The notes beneath the pieces are model-generated. The model saw nothing but the letters and a program-made list of their open reading frames with translations. It was not told where the DNA came from and did no database searches. Of a DNA stretch of 64,000 bases, positions 48,172-61,975 are shown in pieces. How positions within the stretch are numbered: the first letter of the stretch is position 1; each line of letters opens with the position of its first letter. The stretch comes from Ailanthus altissimus (taxonomy: Eukaryota; Streptophyta; Magnoliopsida; Sapindales; Simaroubaceae), in NCBI GenBank assembly GCA_946807835.1, contig OX327699.1, positions 1,428,501 to 1,492,500 of the forward strand, given 5' to 3'. The position numbers and the translations under genes are program-made.

Positions 48172-51100
48172 CGTGGCAGGCGTACACACAGATTCATATA
48201 TATGTGAAATTTAATTACAAATATTATAACGCAGTTCTTCACTGTTAAACCAAATAATTTCTGCCACATACCAAATCTGCTTGCAATCTTTCAGCTCATC
48301 TATCCACTACTACAGCATTTCACCACAAACTTCTGTCATACCAGTTTTCTGCCCTAACATGGTCAATGATAAAAGCTTTTAGCACTTTGAATGGTGTTCA
48401 TCTGGAAATCTGTCACAACATTTTCATCATATTTGAACACTATTTTGACTTACAATTGCAAAAAAGGTCGTCCAACCATTACGTAGATCTTCAAAAAAGA
48501 AGAAGAAGAAGATACTTTCTCCTTTCTATTATTCTTTTTTTTGTTTTTAATTCATGTACAATGTCTTAAAAAGATTTCTTTAGTTGACACTTCAAGAGCA
48601 TTTGCCTAGATTATAGTAGAAGATTGAGAATATTATACTAAAACTGGGATTCATCTTAGTATACTCTTGAGGCAACTGGCAATATTAATTTATATTTCCC
48701 AAGTTGATGAAAAAACAACATTCCCTTGAGATAAGATTACTTGCTCCTATGCTTTAAACCCTTCCTATTTTAATCAAATTATTTTCCCACAAATTACATT
48801 GAGTTCGTTCATCATTCTACTACTAACAAAAGAGAAGGTGAACATAAAATTTCGTGTTGCAATGATGCAACAATTGGTCTACAAGTTAAAACTTATGAAC
48901 ATGTTTCTTAGACTTGCCTGTTACTGCTATTAAATAGAACAAGGTAGACTGGGTCTTGGGAACTGATTGAAAACAGCTGTTTGACAATGTAGGCACATGT
49001 AGTGATGCTGAAAAGACAGAAGAACTATATATCAGCAGTAGTGACAGAAGAGTTGATGTCTTTTCAACAAATTTAACCCTTAAGAGACTAAGATGCAAAT
49101 GTGATCATAAATACATCATACTAATGAGAAGACCCTTGAACAATAAAATTCAATTTGATGATATAATTGCTAAGTTACTATAATCATAATAGGCAGATAT
49201 TAAGTGGTCTCTCAGAAATAACATGGACAAGTTTAGGACCATATCCTTATCAATCTTTCAAGGCAAGTACTGTTACAATGAAATACAAGAAAAAGATTTA
49301 CATGCCAATTATGATACAACATTAGACCACTAAAGAGTTGCATACTCGTGAACTTCAGAAATGTATCCAAAGTTGGGATGTAATTGCCACATGAAAAGAA
49401 GGCAGTATACTCCAAATATTGCAGTATTGGCATACCAGTTAATGAATTCCAAAATGACGATTATCAATTCAAAGGACAAGTTCACATGCATTTACCAAAT
49501 TCACGCTTAAACAATGATCATTAACTAAAATCATGTAAAAAAAATAGATTACCTGCCAAAACATATTAACAGGATTATCCAAAAGAATGCACCAATCCAA
49601 GTCGATTCCTTGTAGGCAACCCAAACCTGAGGCAATTAACAAGAGAATAATTGACTAATTATAGTACAGAACATGTAATTTTGTTTTACTTTATTACATA
49701 GAGATCCATGAACCTTTCTATCTTCACCAAGCTCTAAATTTGAGGACTAATACTCTCGCCTACAACCTTGGCAGTCAGGAAACTAGGTGGAATAGATGGA
49801 ATTTAAGCCACTGTCCTCTTGGTTGAATCCAAGGGTTTCATACTTCTGTTGAACGGAAGGCAGAAGGACAGAGACTATAAATGTTATTAACTTCTAATCT
49901 CTTGAAAACTTTGAAAGAAAAATTAAAAATAGAATTTCAAAGTTTTCATGAAAATCTTTCAGGAACTCTATTTGTATCTCCTTCTTGGTCTCTGAAATTT
50001 TGGTGGATGTTTCAAGTAATTACTCTTGTTGAAGCTAAAATACGAATGCATGAGCTGTCTTCTCCATTCATTCTTGGTTTAGCAATATATAAATTTCATA
50101 CTAGTTCATTAGCAAAATACAATATAGTAAAATGTAGTCTTCGTAGTTTCTCTGGACCTATATGGCTCTTTCTCTCTCTGTTAATAACTTATTACAAATT
50201 ATGTATAACGTCATCAAATCAGTCAACCCAAGGCAATAGGCCATAAGCATACTTTTCCAGTTTCCACTATCTCACTTCACGGAAACCAAAACCAGAGGTT
50301 GTTAAAAGAAATATACGTAAAGGAAACCCTAACTTACACTTTGCATTTTACACTTGGCATCATTAATTTCTACATAATTCAACATTTACAAACAGATCAC
50401 ATTGTCTTTACCATCAAATTGCATCACTGGTTTCACTCAACAATACTGCTACAGCATATGCTCACAGCACAAGACAGCCGATTGTGTCCCCACATCTCTA
50501 AGAACCTTGGACTCAACTTATATGTAGAATGCAAATAGCCTAAATAATGATCCACCCAATATCTCTAGCAAGCAAAGAAATCATATGAAGGAAAGACAAT
50601 AAAGTAATGTGGTTCAAAGCAATCAATCAATAAACTTGGCAGAAATTATAACGGTGTTCAACAGTTATTACACTTTCCTTCATTTCTGTCAACAGTTAGC
50701 TAGAAGGACTTTTAGATGAATTGACTGGGTTTAAAAGACTCCAACTTCAGTTCTATTGTTCGGAGATCCTGCAATCATTGTATACTCTAGCATAGTGCAA
50801 ATACTATATCATGATCTATTAATGTTATGGATGTTATTTTCTGCTCACAGAAAAGTTAGAGAAATGCTGTTCTTCTATATTAACAAATTTCTTTTGTTCT
50901 CCATTACATGGAAAGAATAAATGCAAAAGGGTGGTCAAACATTGACACATAGACAGCGAAAGAATATTTTATGCATGGACAACTAAAATTTGTTTTTTAG
51001 GAAAATAACACTGATTGGCAAGCTTGTCCTGGTTTTAGATTAAGGCAATTTCCTATCTGTTTTTGTTTGTATAATAACTCCAAACTAATTCTTGAAAAGC

Positions 51101-53193
51101 AAAAATAAAGTGAATTCTTGCTTCTCATGTATGCATTTGACACTATATTTAACTGTTTGACATCACACAGTTTCATGCATACATTTCTTGCTTAATTCAA
51201 AACTATATGGTGATTAACACACAATTGAAATATACATCACAATAATGGAAAGCCCTTTAAATCATTCACAAACGCCATCTAAACATGCTGAAGTTCAGGA
51301 AATTAAATTCAAATTATGTTGTCAAAAATTGCAAACACATAGTTCAATTGAAATTTATTGTCTGTTGTGCTTCCTCTATGCTGAGACTAACATAAATTTT
51401 CAAGCAAAGAACTGGAAAGATGAAGTATTTTAAACATACCGATAGAGCCACAACATTAATGTAGAAGTCAATTAGTGTTGCTGTCATCCACCTGCAGGTG
51501 GTTTAGCAAATCATTAGAATCAAATAAGAAGCAAATGGCATGCAGAAGGGGTAAAGTGTATCCTACATGCACCAGTACAAGCTTTGTCAAAGAAAGGGAA
51601 AAAGATACACAGGCCACCCTTGTAACAAAAATGCCTGCCTGATGATTGAGTTATCAAAAGAAGATAGATACTAGGAGTAGAAATGACTTAAACTATGTGA
51701 TGTGCTTTGATGACGACATTAAATTGTAAATTATATAGTCCATCAGGCCTCAATTATTATAGCTGACAGCAGAATTATGCAATATTATACATCAAGATCA
51801 ATAGCTTATAGCTTCAACGACATATAAATTCTACCCAGACTCTGCAGCACTACTGCACTGCAATGTCAAATTTCCGGTGAAAAAAGAAGAAAGCCATGTT
51901 CAAGTATCCCTGTGAATATTTCTCCAAATCTGGGGAAAATCAATTTCATCTTCCACTGTTCATTCACATAGCTTGAGAAATCACTGAGTTTTTACTTCTA
52001 ACTCATATCATTCAAGTATTATTCTATCAAAAACCTAAAGAAGAAAACTAGAAGTTCATCCAAGATGTCTGTGTACACTAAAATTTACTTTCTATTAGGA
52101 TAGAAGTTACAGAGGTAATCCCAATAGTAAGAAGAATTTACAGCACAAGTAAAACAAACACTTAATTAAGGCACTTGTTCCAAGCTGTAGAATCAATCAT
52201 ATCTTTCCACAAAGAAGAAATTCAAGTTTACCTACATCCTTTGAAATAGTGATCTAACATATTAAGAGCCCAAACAGATCAGAACAAAACAAATAAAGCA
52301 AAAGACAAACTTACGGAGTTAAGAGCTCTTTGCGAAAAGGAGAACCGTCAGTGAAGAGAGTGTAAATCAGAGTTCCCAACATCAAAAAACCCAGAACACC
52401 GAAAATGATTCTGGCAGTCACAACAGAGGAGAGCTTCCTTTTATGTTCCATGCTATTCCTAAATAAAAAAATTTCTTAATTCAGGAGAAACTCAACTGTG
52501 GGGGGAACAAGTATTTGGACTATGATAAAGAACACACAACCACGTTTCCTTTTTCTTTTTTGGATAATAGATTAGAAACAGCAAAGTATTATCAGAGTTC
52601 TACGTTCAACTAAAACACACAATTTTGCACCTTGGGATATAAAAGGACCTGATATAGGTGGTAATATAAAGAATATATGAAGGAGACTAAGAACATGTAA
52701 CATATAACAGAAAACTGGAGAAGCAAAAGAAACAGAGAGAGAACAAAAGGGAAAGGTAAAAGTTGCCTACTTTCACTGACACAAAATCTAAAGACTACGT
52801 ATTTCTCATTCCATTCAATTATACATAATCAGCATAAACCATGTATATAATGAATATGAAAAATTATATGCAAAAGTGAATCATAAGAGGGAGCAAAATC
52901 AGATCATAGTCCTTTTGCATTGAACACCATTGTTCACACACATGAATAGATCCACGTGTTAAAATGTTGGAAAATATAAAACAGAAACCATGATAATAAT
53001 GAACTATGTGTCAGTGCGCGTTGTAGAAAAGAAGAGTTTCTTAAGGGTGCTTATAACTTCTCTAGTCCTTGCATTCCCTCCTCTTGTCCTTTTTATTATT
53101 TCAGCCCACTCTACGATCATCTTTGTGAACTTTCTTGCTTTCTCCATGGGCTTGGATTGTATGCATATTTACTTGGTTGGCCTACAGATTTGA
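48172..53193. repeat. Segmental duplication, right copy (partner 1-10250)
   Basis: This aligns with the left copy from 'gtggcaggcgtacacacag' through exons 8-5 of the DUF1475 gene into intron 4, ending at 'ggttggcctaca'. The site of the left copy's copia insertion is intact here near 52530-52545. Confidence 0.95.
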
Positions 53194-56118
53194 CTTTCAG
53201 TTCAATGTTTCGAAAGGAAGATTTGCTCCCTTATGGAGATTGCTTTGAGCCTCTGGTATTTTCTTTTGTGATATCTACATCAAAGCATTTACCTTCTCAG
53301 ATCATTCAGTTCATTTACATCATCGGATGAGGTACTTCATACTTGGGATGATGCTCCTGGTTTATTTGCATTACCCACTCAATGGTGTTTTGTGGAAGCA
53401 GCTTAACTCGCCAGGAATCGAGTTCTTTCAACCGGAATTCATGTAGGATGGGCTGGCTAATTTTGATGTCATTTTTAATCTTCTTGTTTCAGTTGGACTA
53501 GGGTTTTATTTTATTATTGGAGCGTATTTAATTATTTATTAACTATTTTTGCAGTTAGATTTATTTATGCTAGTCGGTGATATGATAAGAGTATTTTACC
53601 TATTATAATTTAGGGTTTTGGTCACTACAAATAGGGCCTTCTGTTTAGGGTATTAGACAGTCTTGACTTGATGAATTGAATAAAATTTATGGTTTCTCTC
53701 CTATTTTCTTCTTGATTTTCTCCCCTTTCTCTCTATTGTCTCCCCCCTTTCTTTCTCTACTTTTCCCCCTTTCCATTCTCTATTTTGATACTTTATCATA
53801 AGGACTTGACTTTGCGGTAGAAGCAGCCGTGAATAGCTTCAAGCATTGTCCATTCAAGATAAATTTTCATGGGCAACATTTTTATTGATTAAATTTTATT
53901 TATCAATTTCTTGAGATGCCTGAACACAAATATGCATAGAATATACCTGAAGGTCTTTGTACATACTTGCTTGAGTGCCGTAAGAGAACATGGTAAATGG
54001 GATCTTGTAAAGATTCTTGAGGCGACAACTTCAGAAATTGGATAAAAATAAATGCACACGTAGTTATGCTGGGAAGAGTACACAAAAGAAAAAAAAAACA
54101 TAACTTTTAGTGACTTATTAAATGCAAATCAAGGATCTGATAAAACATAACTTTTTCGCATCGCAAATAACAGTTGCATATGTGAAAATTTGTCAGATAT
54201 AAGTAATTGTGAAAGCTCATCCAAGATATCAGTCTTTATCAGTAACAACAATTAACAAAAGGTGATTTCCATCTTCAGCACTTGGATTCTACTAAACATG
54301 AAAGAGGGTGAAGTTGCTATCCATGAAAACCAAATTACAACAAGTTTCTCGCATGTAAAGCAACTTTAGAATTAACAGAGATGCAGTAGAAAGAACCATG
54401 CAAGCATATGAAGTCCCATATATAACATGGTAACAAAAGGTTTCCTTATAAAGGTATTCTACAAATACTTAACATATAATGCTTTCATCTCTAGTCAATA
54501 CAATTAGTGTAGAAATTAAGAAACATCAAATGGTTATTTTTACCTTCTTTGTGCCTATCAGAAAAATGTAATGGCTAAATAAAATAGTAATTACCATTCA
54601 CATGAATCTGACTTTTTCACAAAGATTTTCAATATATAAGATGAAGTAAAAGCAATTTTTAGCAGGACTTCTTGAGAGAATAGTCACAGTGTTAATTGGA
54701 GAAAAGGAAAAAAAAAATAGAAATAGGAGACATGAAGAGAAGCAAAAACAAGTATTTTTGGTTAGAATACACCAACGACATAAAAATTATAGTTGGTGTA
54801 CAATGAACATCATTTCTCCTCAGACAATAAGCCAACAGGTAAGTTTACAACAATAGTATTTAGTTTCTAACACAACCCTTCATGTGCAAGGCTGTATTAA
54901 AGCAACAGTCTTCTTCATGTAGCTACTACAAATGCTCTTTGTCATATCTAAATAAATAGCATGAACAATCTTTCCTTTAGATATTCTACCACAGGACCTC
55001 TTGGTACAGATACACCCTGATATCATGCTAACAAACTATTAAGCCCAAAAATAAAACTAATACATATGCCCCCAACAATGATGTCTAGGTTCTATTATAA
55101 GTTTGAAGGACACAATAAAGCATACCTGCCAAAGCATACAAGCAGAATTACCCATAGTATTGCACTAATCCAGTTTGATTCCTTGTAGGAAACCCAAGTC
55201 TGATCCAATAAAAAATGTCTATGAGTGCACAAAATACTGTCTATTAAGCTGAGAAAACTCATAGGTCTCTTTCAGCAATCAGTGTGCCTTACCTAAGGCC
55301 ACATAAAAACCAATTAAAGTAACAAAAATTAACCCAGGGAATCAACAAAAATAACACAAAAATAAGTGTGCAGTAATTGGTTAAGAGGATTCACAAGTGA
55401 CGGATTCATAAACAGTGCAAGATCAAACAAAAATGCCCATGAAACTGCAACGACAATAAGTAAATAAACAAATAATGCATGTCTATTCATTTACGAGGAC
55501 AGAGCCAGCAACTTCTAATGTAGCTTAAAGGTTCACAACTATATCACCACGTTTATGTGAAAAAAAAAAAAAAGGCTACGATATGATTTACAAGGCAAAA
55601 CTGCAAGAATTTGTCAGCTTTTAAACAATAATTTTCAATTTAACAGAAGCCTCGGGACAAAGAAACTAATATCTTTACATCAAATACATATTCTACAGGG
55701 ATATCCAGTTACCATACATATTATTTATTTAACAGAAGGAGAGAGTGAACAAGATAACACTTCAAACTAAGCCTACAGAGTTCGTTGAAAGAAGCTGAAA
55801 AAAAAAGGAAAATAAATAGAGATCGTCATACCGCCAAAGGTACAACGTTGATATAGAAATCAACCAAAGTCGCCGCCATCCACCTGCAGGAAAAGAAAAA
55901 AAAAAAGTAGATGACTATAAATTATATGGAAATGGGTAATTGTTAATTACAAAAATAAGTATAATGAGAGAAGAAAGTAAATACGGAGTGAGAAGGTCCT
56001 TGCGAAAAGGAAGGCCATCGATGGAGATGGTGTAAATCAGAGTGGCTATCATTACGCAGCCCAAAGCACAAAACAGAGCTTTAAGTCCATTTGCTATAGA
56101 CGCGCGCACGACTGACAT
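48908..56118 (-). CDS. DUF1475-family membrane protein, two-module, 8 exons
   Basis: Exons on the - strand: 56118-55985, 55883-55832, 55199-55126, 54068-53967, 52458-52315, 51491-51440, 49626-49553, 49007-48908. They total 732 nt, giving 243 residues plus TAA, with GT..AG at every intron. ATG 56118 is the first Met of the conserved start MSVVRASIANG. The protein is two homologous halves, residues 1-121 and about 122-243. Shared motifs are TLIYT, DGxPFRK(D/E)LLTPWM, ATL(V/I)DFYINVV, WV(S/A)YKES, ITTCA(F/Y)I and S(P/S)Q..DP(I/V)Y. Each half has about four hydrophobic stretches, so it is a polytopic membrane protein. DUF1475 proteins are plant proteins of about 250 residues with no established function. 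Family assignment is from memory; the gene model is strongly supported by frame and splice phase. Confidence 0.85.
53194..53860. other. Unidentified segment inside DUF1475 intron 4
   Basis: This starts exactly where homology to the left duplicate ends and has less A/T bias than the surrounding intron. Its second half, with 'tacaaatagggccttctg' and 'gaataaaatttatggtttct', resembles the leader or LTR of a small retrotransposon. No terminal repeats were found. Confidence 0.35.
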
Positions 56119-56316
56119 TGCTTCCAGCTTCGTACGACTTAGACGAGGAGAAACAGATTTGCCATAGCCATATAGAGCGAGTCGTTCTTAAAATTGTGGG
56201 GAGGATACGCCCACGTCATCAGCCTGAAACAAGAGCTCCACGTCATCTTTTGAACTTTCCTTGAGTCACAAGTTACGTTTTCCGTAAACTCACGACTCAA
56301 CTCCCTTTTCTATTAA

Positions 56317-56573
56317 GATATTGAAACTGTCATCCCCTGATTTATATAAATTACATTTTAATTTTAATTGTATTATCATATTTTCAATAATTTAAAGATT
56401 AAAATATTTTTATAATTATATTTTTTTTATCACATAGACAATTAAAATATTTTAAAACAATAAAAGTACTTTCGTTGTTTAAATTAAATAAAAAGAATGA
56501 GGTATAATTAAGATCAAAGTTATTATCTAAATGTAATTTATATAAATATCAGGGCTAAAAGTGTTAATATCCC
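56317..56573. mobile_element. MITE A upstream of the DUF1475 gene
   Basis: Long imperfect terminal inverted repeats are visible. The left end reads GATATTGAAACTGTCATCCC then TTTATATAAATTACATTTTA. The right end reads the same in reverse complement with few changes (GGATATTAACACTTTTAGCCC). It is 257 bp with an AT-rich core and no coding capacity. It is related to the element at 57315-57588. Confidence 0.6.
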
Positions 56574-57314
56574 ATTTTCCACTTCATAATAATAAATATT
56601 ATGAATTGTCAATAATACCCTCAAGATTTTGAAAAGACGAAGTTATTCTCTTTAGATATTTATTGTTCATTCACTCATGACAAGATAAGCCATCTCTAAA
56701 GATATTGTGTACCTCGCTCCCCAATATTCAAAGCAATTTGCCACCCGTCGTTTAGTGAGCTGCGTTGCGGTCAATGCGGTCTATGCATGTGACGGCTATA
56801 AAGCCGTGGAGGAGAGGGCAGGAGGGGGTTAGGCGGGGAGTGGTTCGCTTCAGAAGGTTCATCTAAAATGGGTGATGATCAAAAAAATTCCTTTTGATCG
56901 TTTTTCTCAACTACAAGAAAATGGATGATTTTCAACCTGCTACAGGCTACAACAAGTGATGCTTGTACGCAAATATTTCAGGTGAGACTAGTATTTCAGT
57001 TTTTACACAATTACAATAAGGATGAACGAGAACGACTAGACAATGTCGGCAACATTTCTGGTAGAGATTGAGAACTAATACGCATAGTTTCAAAGATGAA
57101 GATGGCTGAGGAGTGAGGCGTCTTTTTGTTAGAAATATCAAAATAATTTCAAAAAAATTAAAAATTAACTTAGATATTTAATAAAAAAAAATTAGAAAGT
57201 ATTTGAGGCAAATTACTTTTAGTCTACAGCAGATTTTGGGGGAAAATTTTGTTTTTCAAATTTTAATTTTAAAAAATTAATTCTTTATTGACGTAGTTTT
57301 GTATATAATAACGA
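56574..57314. other. Spacer with a short GC-richer patch
   Basis: A less AT-rich patch at 56740-56860 (for example 'gtggaggagagggcaggagg') lies between two MITEs. Short frames on both strands resemble no known protein. Confidence 0.4.
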
Positions 57315-57588
57315 GGCATTAACATTGGAACCCCTGAGGTTTATAAAAATTATATTTTAATGGCACTATTAATTTTAATTATATTATCATCATTTTTATT
57401 TAATTTAAAAGATAAAAATATTCTTATTTTTTAAAAATATTTTAATTATTTACGTGATAAAAAAATATAACTTTATTTTTATCCTTCAAATTAAGTAGAA
57501 AAGATAATAATATAATTAAAATTAAAGCGACCGTTAAATTTAAAGTATAATTTGTGTAAACTTAAGGAAATGACAGTGTCAATATCCC
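57315..57588. mobile_element. MITE B, same family as 56317-56573
   Basis: The ends are GGCATTAACATTGGAACCCC at the left and, reverse complemented, GGGATATTGACACTGTCATT at the right. The subterminal sequence TTATAAAAATTATATTTTAA is inverted at the other end. Length 274 bp, more diverged ends than copy A. Confidence 0.55.
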
Positions 57589-58893
57589 TTTATATAATTA
57601 TGTAAATTAAACAATTTCAAAAATTATCATCGTAGTTATTATTATTTGATTTATAATATATTTAATAATAAATTTACTAAAATTTAATTTAAATAACATT
57701 TTTATATTTATTTCTTATTTTTAAAAAATTCTTATATTTATTTCTAGTGTATATATATTATATATTTATAATAATATGTATTATTAATATTATTATTTAA
57801 TCAATTTTATAGTGCTATAATAAAAATACTTAGCAAATGTCTATGTAAATAATTTTTAAAAATTACAGTACTTTTAAAAATATCATTTACCCAACACTCA
57901 ACTAATTCTCTCACAATTGATTTTTTTTAAAATAAATTAAAATTGATTATTTAAAAAATTACAAAAATACCAAATCCCCCTGGAAATAACCCATTTACCA
58001 TTTATAAAGAAAAAGCAAGAGTTGTACAACATATTTAATTATAATATTATTAACAATATAAATGGAGGGTTTTGGGCCGTTGTTAATACTTTCTGCATTT
58101 TAAAACTTTCGAAGAGAGAGAAAAGAGCAGTTGATATCTGAATTTTAGAGGGAGAAAGTACAAATCCTTTTATGGCGCGTCCAGTGATATCTTTACAGTT
58201 GTTTTAGTGAAGTTAGGACATTAGCAGAAGAGAAAATAAATATTTTTTAATTTTATTTTATTAGGTAAAAATATTTTTTATTTTAAGATTTTATGAATAT
58301 ATAAATTTGATGTTAAAATAAATAAGAATAAAAAATATATTTTAAATTTGTGTTGAATTTTCTTCTATCAAAAAATTTTAAATTAAGCTTCTTATTTTAC
58401 AGTAAAAAGAAGAGTGGGCTTTTAATTTTTTTTCTCTTAAGAAAAAAAATGTATCTTGCGTTATTTTTTTTTTTTATGTATATGTGTTGTGTTTTATTTA
58501 GACTAATTTTTTTATTTTAAAATAATAATTTAATTAATAATATTTATTAATTAAATTATTATCTTTTAAAATAAAACTTAATTCATGTAAACAACATAAA
58601 GTCTCACTCTTTGTGGTTAACGTATAATACTTAACATTTGAGCATTACTAGTATTTTAATAAAAAAAATACTAAAATTAAAAATAAAATCTTTTTAAAAA
58701 TTTTAAAAATTATCCTTAAAATTTTATTTATTTATTATTTAATTAAATATTTAATTATATTTGAATAAGTTATTATCTATATTAATTAATTTTATCTAAA
58801 TACAAAATATACGTATTTGAAAAATATTTTTTTACATAAATAATTTATGTAATAATACAATCTATTTTTAATTATTCACTGCAATAAGAAATA
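57589..58893. other. Very AT-rich spacer, nothing recognised
   Basis: Long A and T runs dominate. No gene or mobile element edge could be identified. Confidence 0.5.
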
Positions 58894-59860
58894 TGTAGTA
58901 TTGGAGAGTTATGGACCTACAATTTCAAGCTCCAATAAATTTTGAATAATTAATTAATTCAATTTATTAATTCCAATGTTATTCCACTAAAAACCTGAAA
59001 TTACACTTTTAAAATTGTAGATATAATTACTCAAAAAATTTAGAGCAGTTAATTGATTTAATCACTATATGCAATTCAACCCTTTATTAATAGTTCATAA
59101 TTAAAGCTAGATTAATTACCGTTTTACCCTTTTAATTATTTCTTTATTCTTAAGTACTATTAATTCACCAGTGAACAGTTATTTTATAACATTATTACAA
59201 TTTGAGCGCTCTAACTGTTCAGTTCTAAAATTAATCGTTAAAAAAACCTTCTTTCTTACTTCCATTAGAATGAATGGATTCCATATCTGTAAATCATATT
59301 ATCAACTATTTATCTCACTATGCCACTAAAATATAAGTTTTTAGCATGTTCTTTAGACAAACCGTAACGAATATTTCAAATAATATAATGATACAAATAG
59401 GAATTTATGATCACTCGTGATTAAGGTTAATCCGCATATGATCATCAATTGACGTTATTTGAATTCTTAATTAACAATGATATTTTACATAAGAATTTAA
59501 ATTACGTCTGGTTCAGTCCTATATAATCATATTATATATAGTATCTCTACCATAATGTCACTACATTAGAAATTCAGATAAAGATCACTACATTTTAAAT
59601 GTCTATGGACTGCATTAGTAATATTTAATTAAAGATCTCAAACTTTAATTAATTTATTACGGATTTTTTTTTTATTATCCATAACTTTAATCCTCTTGTA
59701 TATAACAACTATATAGTAAAGTTATTGTTACATAAATAAACAAGGATTTTTTTTATATTTATATTATAAAATTACAAACACTTTTCAAATACAAATTTGT
59801 AACTTTATTAATTTTATAAAAAGAGTATAAATACATACTTTTAGGTCACTATCCCTAACA
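58894..59860 (-). mobile_element. Probable copia LTR fragment or solo LTR
   Basis: On the - strand this begins TGTTAGGGATAGTGACC at 59860, like the 5' end of a large group of copia LTRs. The body contains familiar LTR phrases, such as 'aattcaatttattaattcca' and 'aattacacttttaaaattgt'. The left edge near 58894 is a guess, and no target duplication was confirmed. Confidence 0.45.
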
Positions 59861-60649
59861 ACGGTCCCTAATTTTGGTTCTATTCTTGTCATGTTCTTCA
59901 TTAAACACCATCAATAAGTCATATCTCCCCCTCTGTTCTTTTTACCTTGGCTTTGATATATGTTAATATTGTGGATGAATATTTCAGATATGTATGACTT
60001 TTGTATGCATATATTTCTTTTGATGGTGTCGTTGCTAAGGCTTTATTATGTTTCTTATTTGTCACCTAGTGTGCTTTTTATTTTATTTTATTTTTTTGTC
60101 TTTGTTTTGAATGTGAGGCTATTATTTGATTGGTGCCTGTATTTGGAGATGGAATGTCTAGCCTCACCCCCCAAATTAGCTTTCTTGTCTTAGTCTTCAT
60201 CCTTAATATTTATTTATATTCTTAAGAATGTCAACCAATAGTCAAACTGGGTCACATAGAGTAGGAGACCATGTAGTCTTAAACATTATGCTTGACTTGA
60301 GTGACATAGAGAAGGAAAAGGCTCCGTTAATGTATATGAGAGGATTTGAAATAGGAAAAGGAAAAATAAAATTTGTCACATTATGCATAATCTTAATTTT
60401 GTTGTATGCTTACATTGACTCAGGTATTATATTTCTTGAACTTTAAAGCTTTATTCTATTAACCTATAAAGAAACAAAGCAGTAAATAAAGTGTATGAGC
60501 TCAACAATCTTGTTTAGGCATTAATTTTACAAAGAAAACAAAATCTAATAAGCTCTTGTTCTCTTTTCTTCATTCTTTGGGTTGATATGGTAAGTCTTCT
60601 TATTGTAGCTTGAGTTACCACAAGTTTCATAGACCATAATATATTTTTT
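59861..60649. other. Spacer, no gene recognised
   Basis: Two short frames (59960-60193 and 60228-60446) are hydrophobic or nondescript and match nothing I know. Confidence 0.4.
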
Positions 60650-60689
60650 CTTTACTAAAAGAGCTTCATCTACCTCTCTTCTTCTATAC

Positions 60690-61975
60690 TTTTAGGCTTT
60701 CTAGTGCCCTCTTAGCCAATGGTTGGTGTATGACATCACTAGTAACCTTTGGCTACAAAATTTTATCAAGCAATGGATAAATGATGCCTCTATATGCCTT
60801 TATATGTACATCCTTGGTGAACCAATCATCTATATAATCATTGATATCACTATTAGTATACAAAATGCATAGAAGAGCATGCCTATATGGAATGCCTCTT
60901 ACAACTCAAGCACTACAGTCACAAGTTTTGGAAATTAAGGCAACAATAAATGTTTTTTTCGCTTATCATTAACTTTAAAACAGGCTTCACTTACTAGCAT
61001 TATGATATGCGATTTACTGTTGACCATTGTCGTGTGAATTTTTATGTGAATTTTATAAGTCAACTTCGTCTCTACCTGCTTGTCTTTATCCTCTTTTTCA
61101 TAAGCCTATTCATTATTTGCTGCCTAATAAATTCTAAAATATGGATAGTGGGTTGCTTCCTTCTTTACCAAACCATCTATTGAATGATTCGGTCATGTTT
61201 TTTATAGTGTGCTTAGACTTGCAATTTTAGTCAAATGCATGTGCTGACTAGAATTTAGGATGAATTTTTCTTGGCTCTAAAATCTGTTTAGAGGCATGGA
61301 CTTTAAAATTTTGTCTTAATTGAGTTTCAAGCATTGTCACTAAAATTTCAAGCTTTCCAATAATGGTTTCCATGAATTGACTTGCAATCTATTCATTCAT
61401 GCATTTTGGATTCTTTAATATCTTAGAATATGTATGCACTATATTAATTCTCCTTATTTGGAACAGGGCCTTTTTTTTTATAATTGAAGTATTCATGGAC
61501 AATTTTTCCAATAACATTTAATTATCACCATTTTCCTTTTAAATTTTATTCTTCTAATTTTAAATCCCTCTTGGATGCCATATGAATCGAGAATATTTTA
61601 CACCTCAATCAAACTTTTGAAACACACACCAACTTTCAACTCTATTGGCTATGGCCTAAGTTGGTATATTAAGTTGGCAATGTCCTTGTCCATTCTTCTT
61701 CTAACAATATCATAATTAGAGTCAGAGCACATATCTTAATTCATTGTCCTCTAATATGTATGATGACAAAACTACATCATCACCTGAATCATTATTAGTT
61801 AGTTGGTTTTCTACTCCATCAGCGTTGTTTATAGTATCATCTAAGTGATTCCCTTCTTGGTAACTTGTTTGACTCTTATCTTCATCATTATTCTCAAAAT
61901 TAGAGTAATGACTATCACCGCCACTTCCATTATCTACTTCTTGTTGATTTCCTTGCATAGCATTTCTTGTTAAAG
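60690..61975 (-). pseudogene. Mutator-like (MuDR) transposase remnant
   Basis: On the - strand an acidic, Asn/Asp-rich N-terminal frame (61958-61722) is followed by the MuDR DNA-binding domain near 61633-61495 (VGVCFKSLIEV, SYGIQEGFKIRR, VIIKCYWKNCP). The frame then passes to the post-catalytic MTESFNRWFGKEG and the SWIM zinc finger near 60928-60867 (TCDCSA, then GIPYRHALLCI). It ends with DYIDDWFTKDVHIKAYRGII and PLAKRALES. The central DDE catalytic part is missing, and the finger has lost its Trp and one Cys. It is a dead deletion derivative. Confidence 0.75.
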
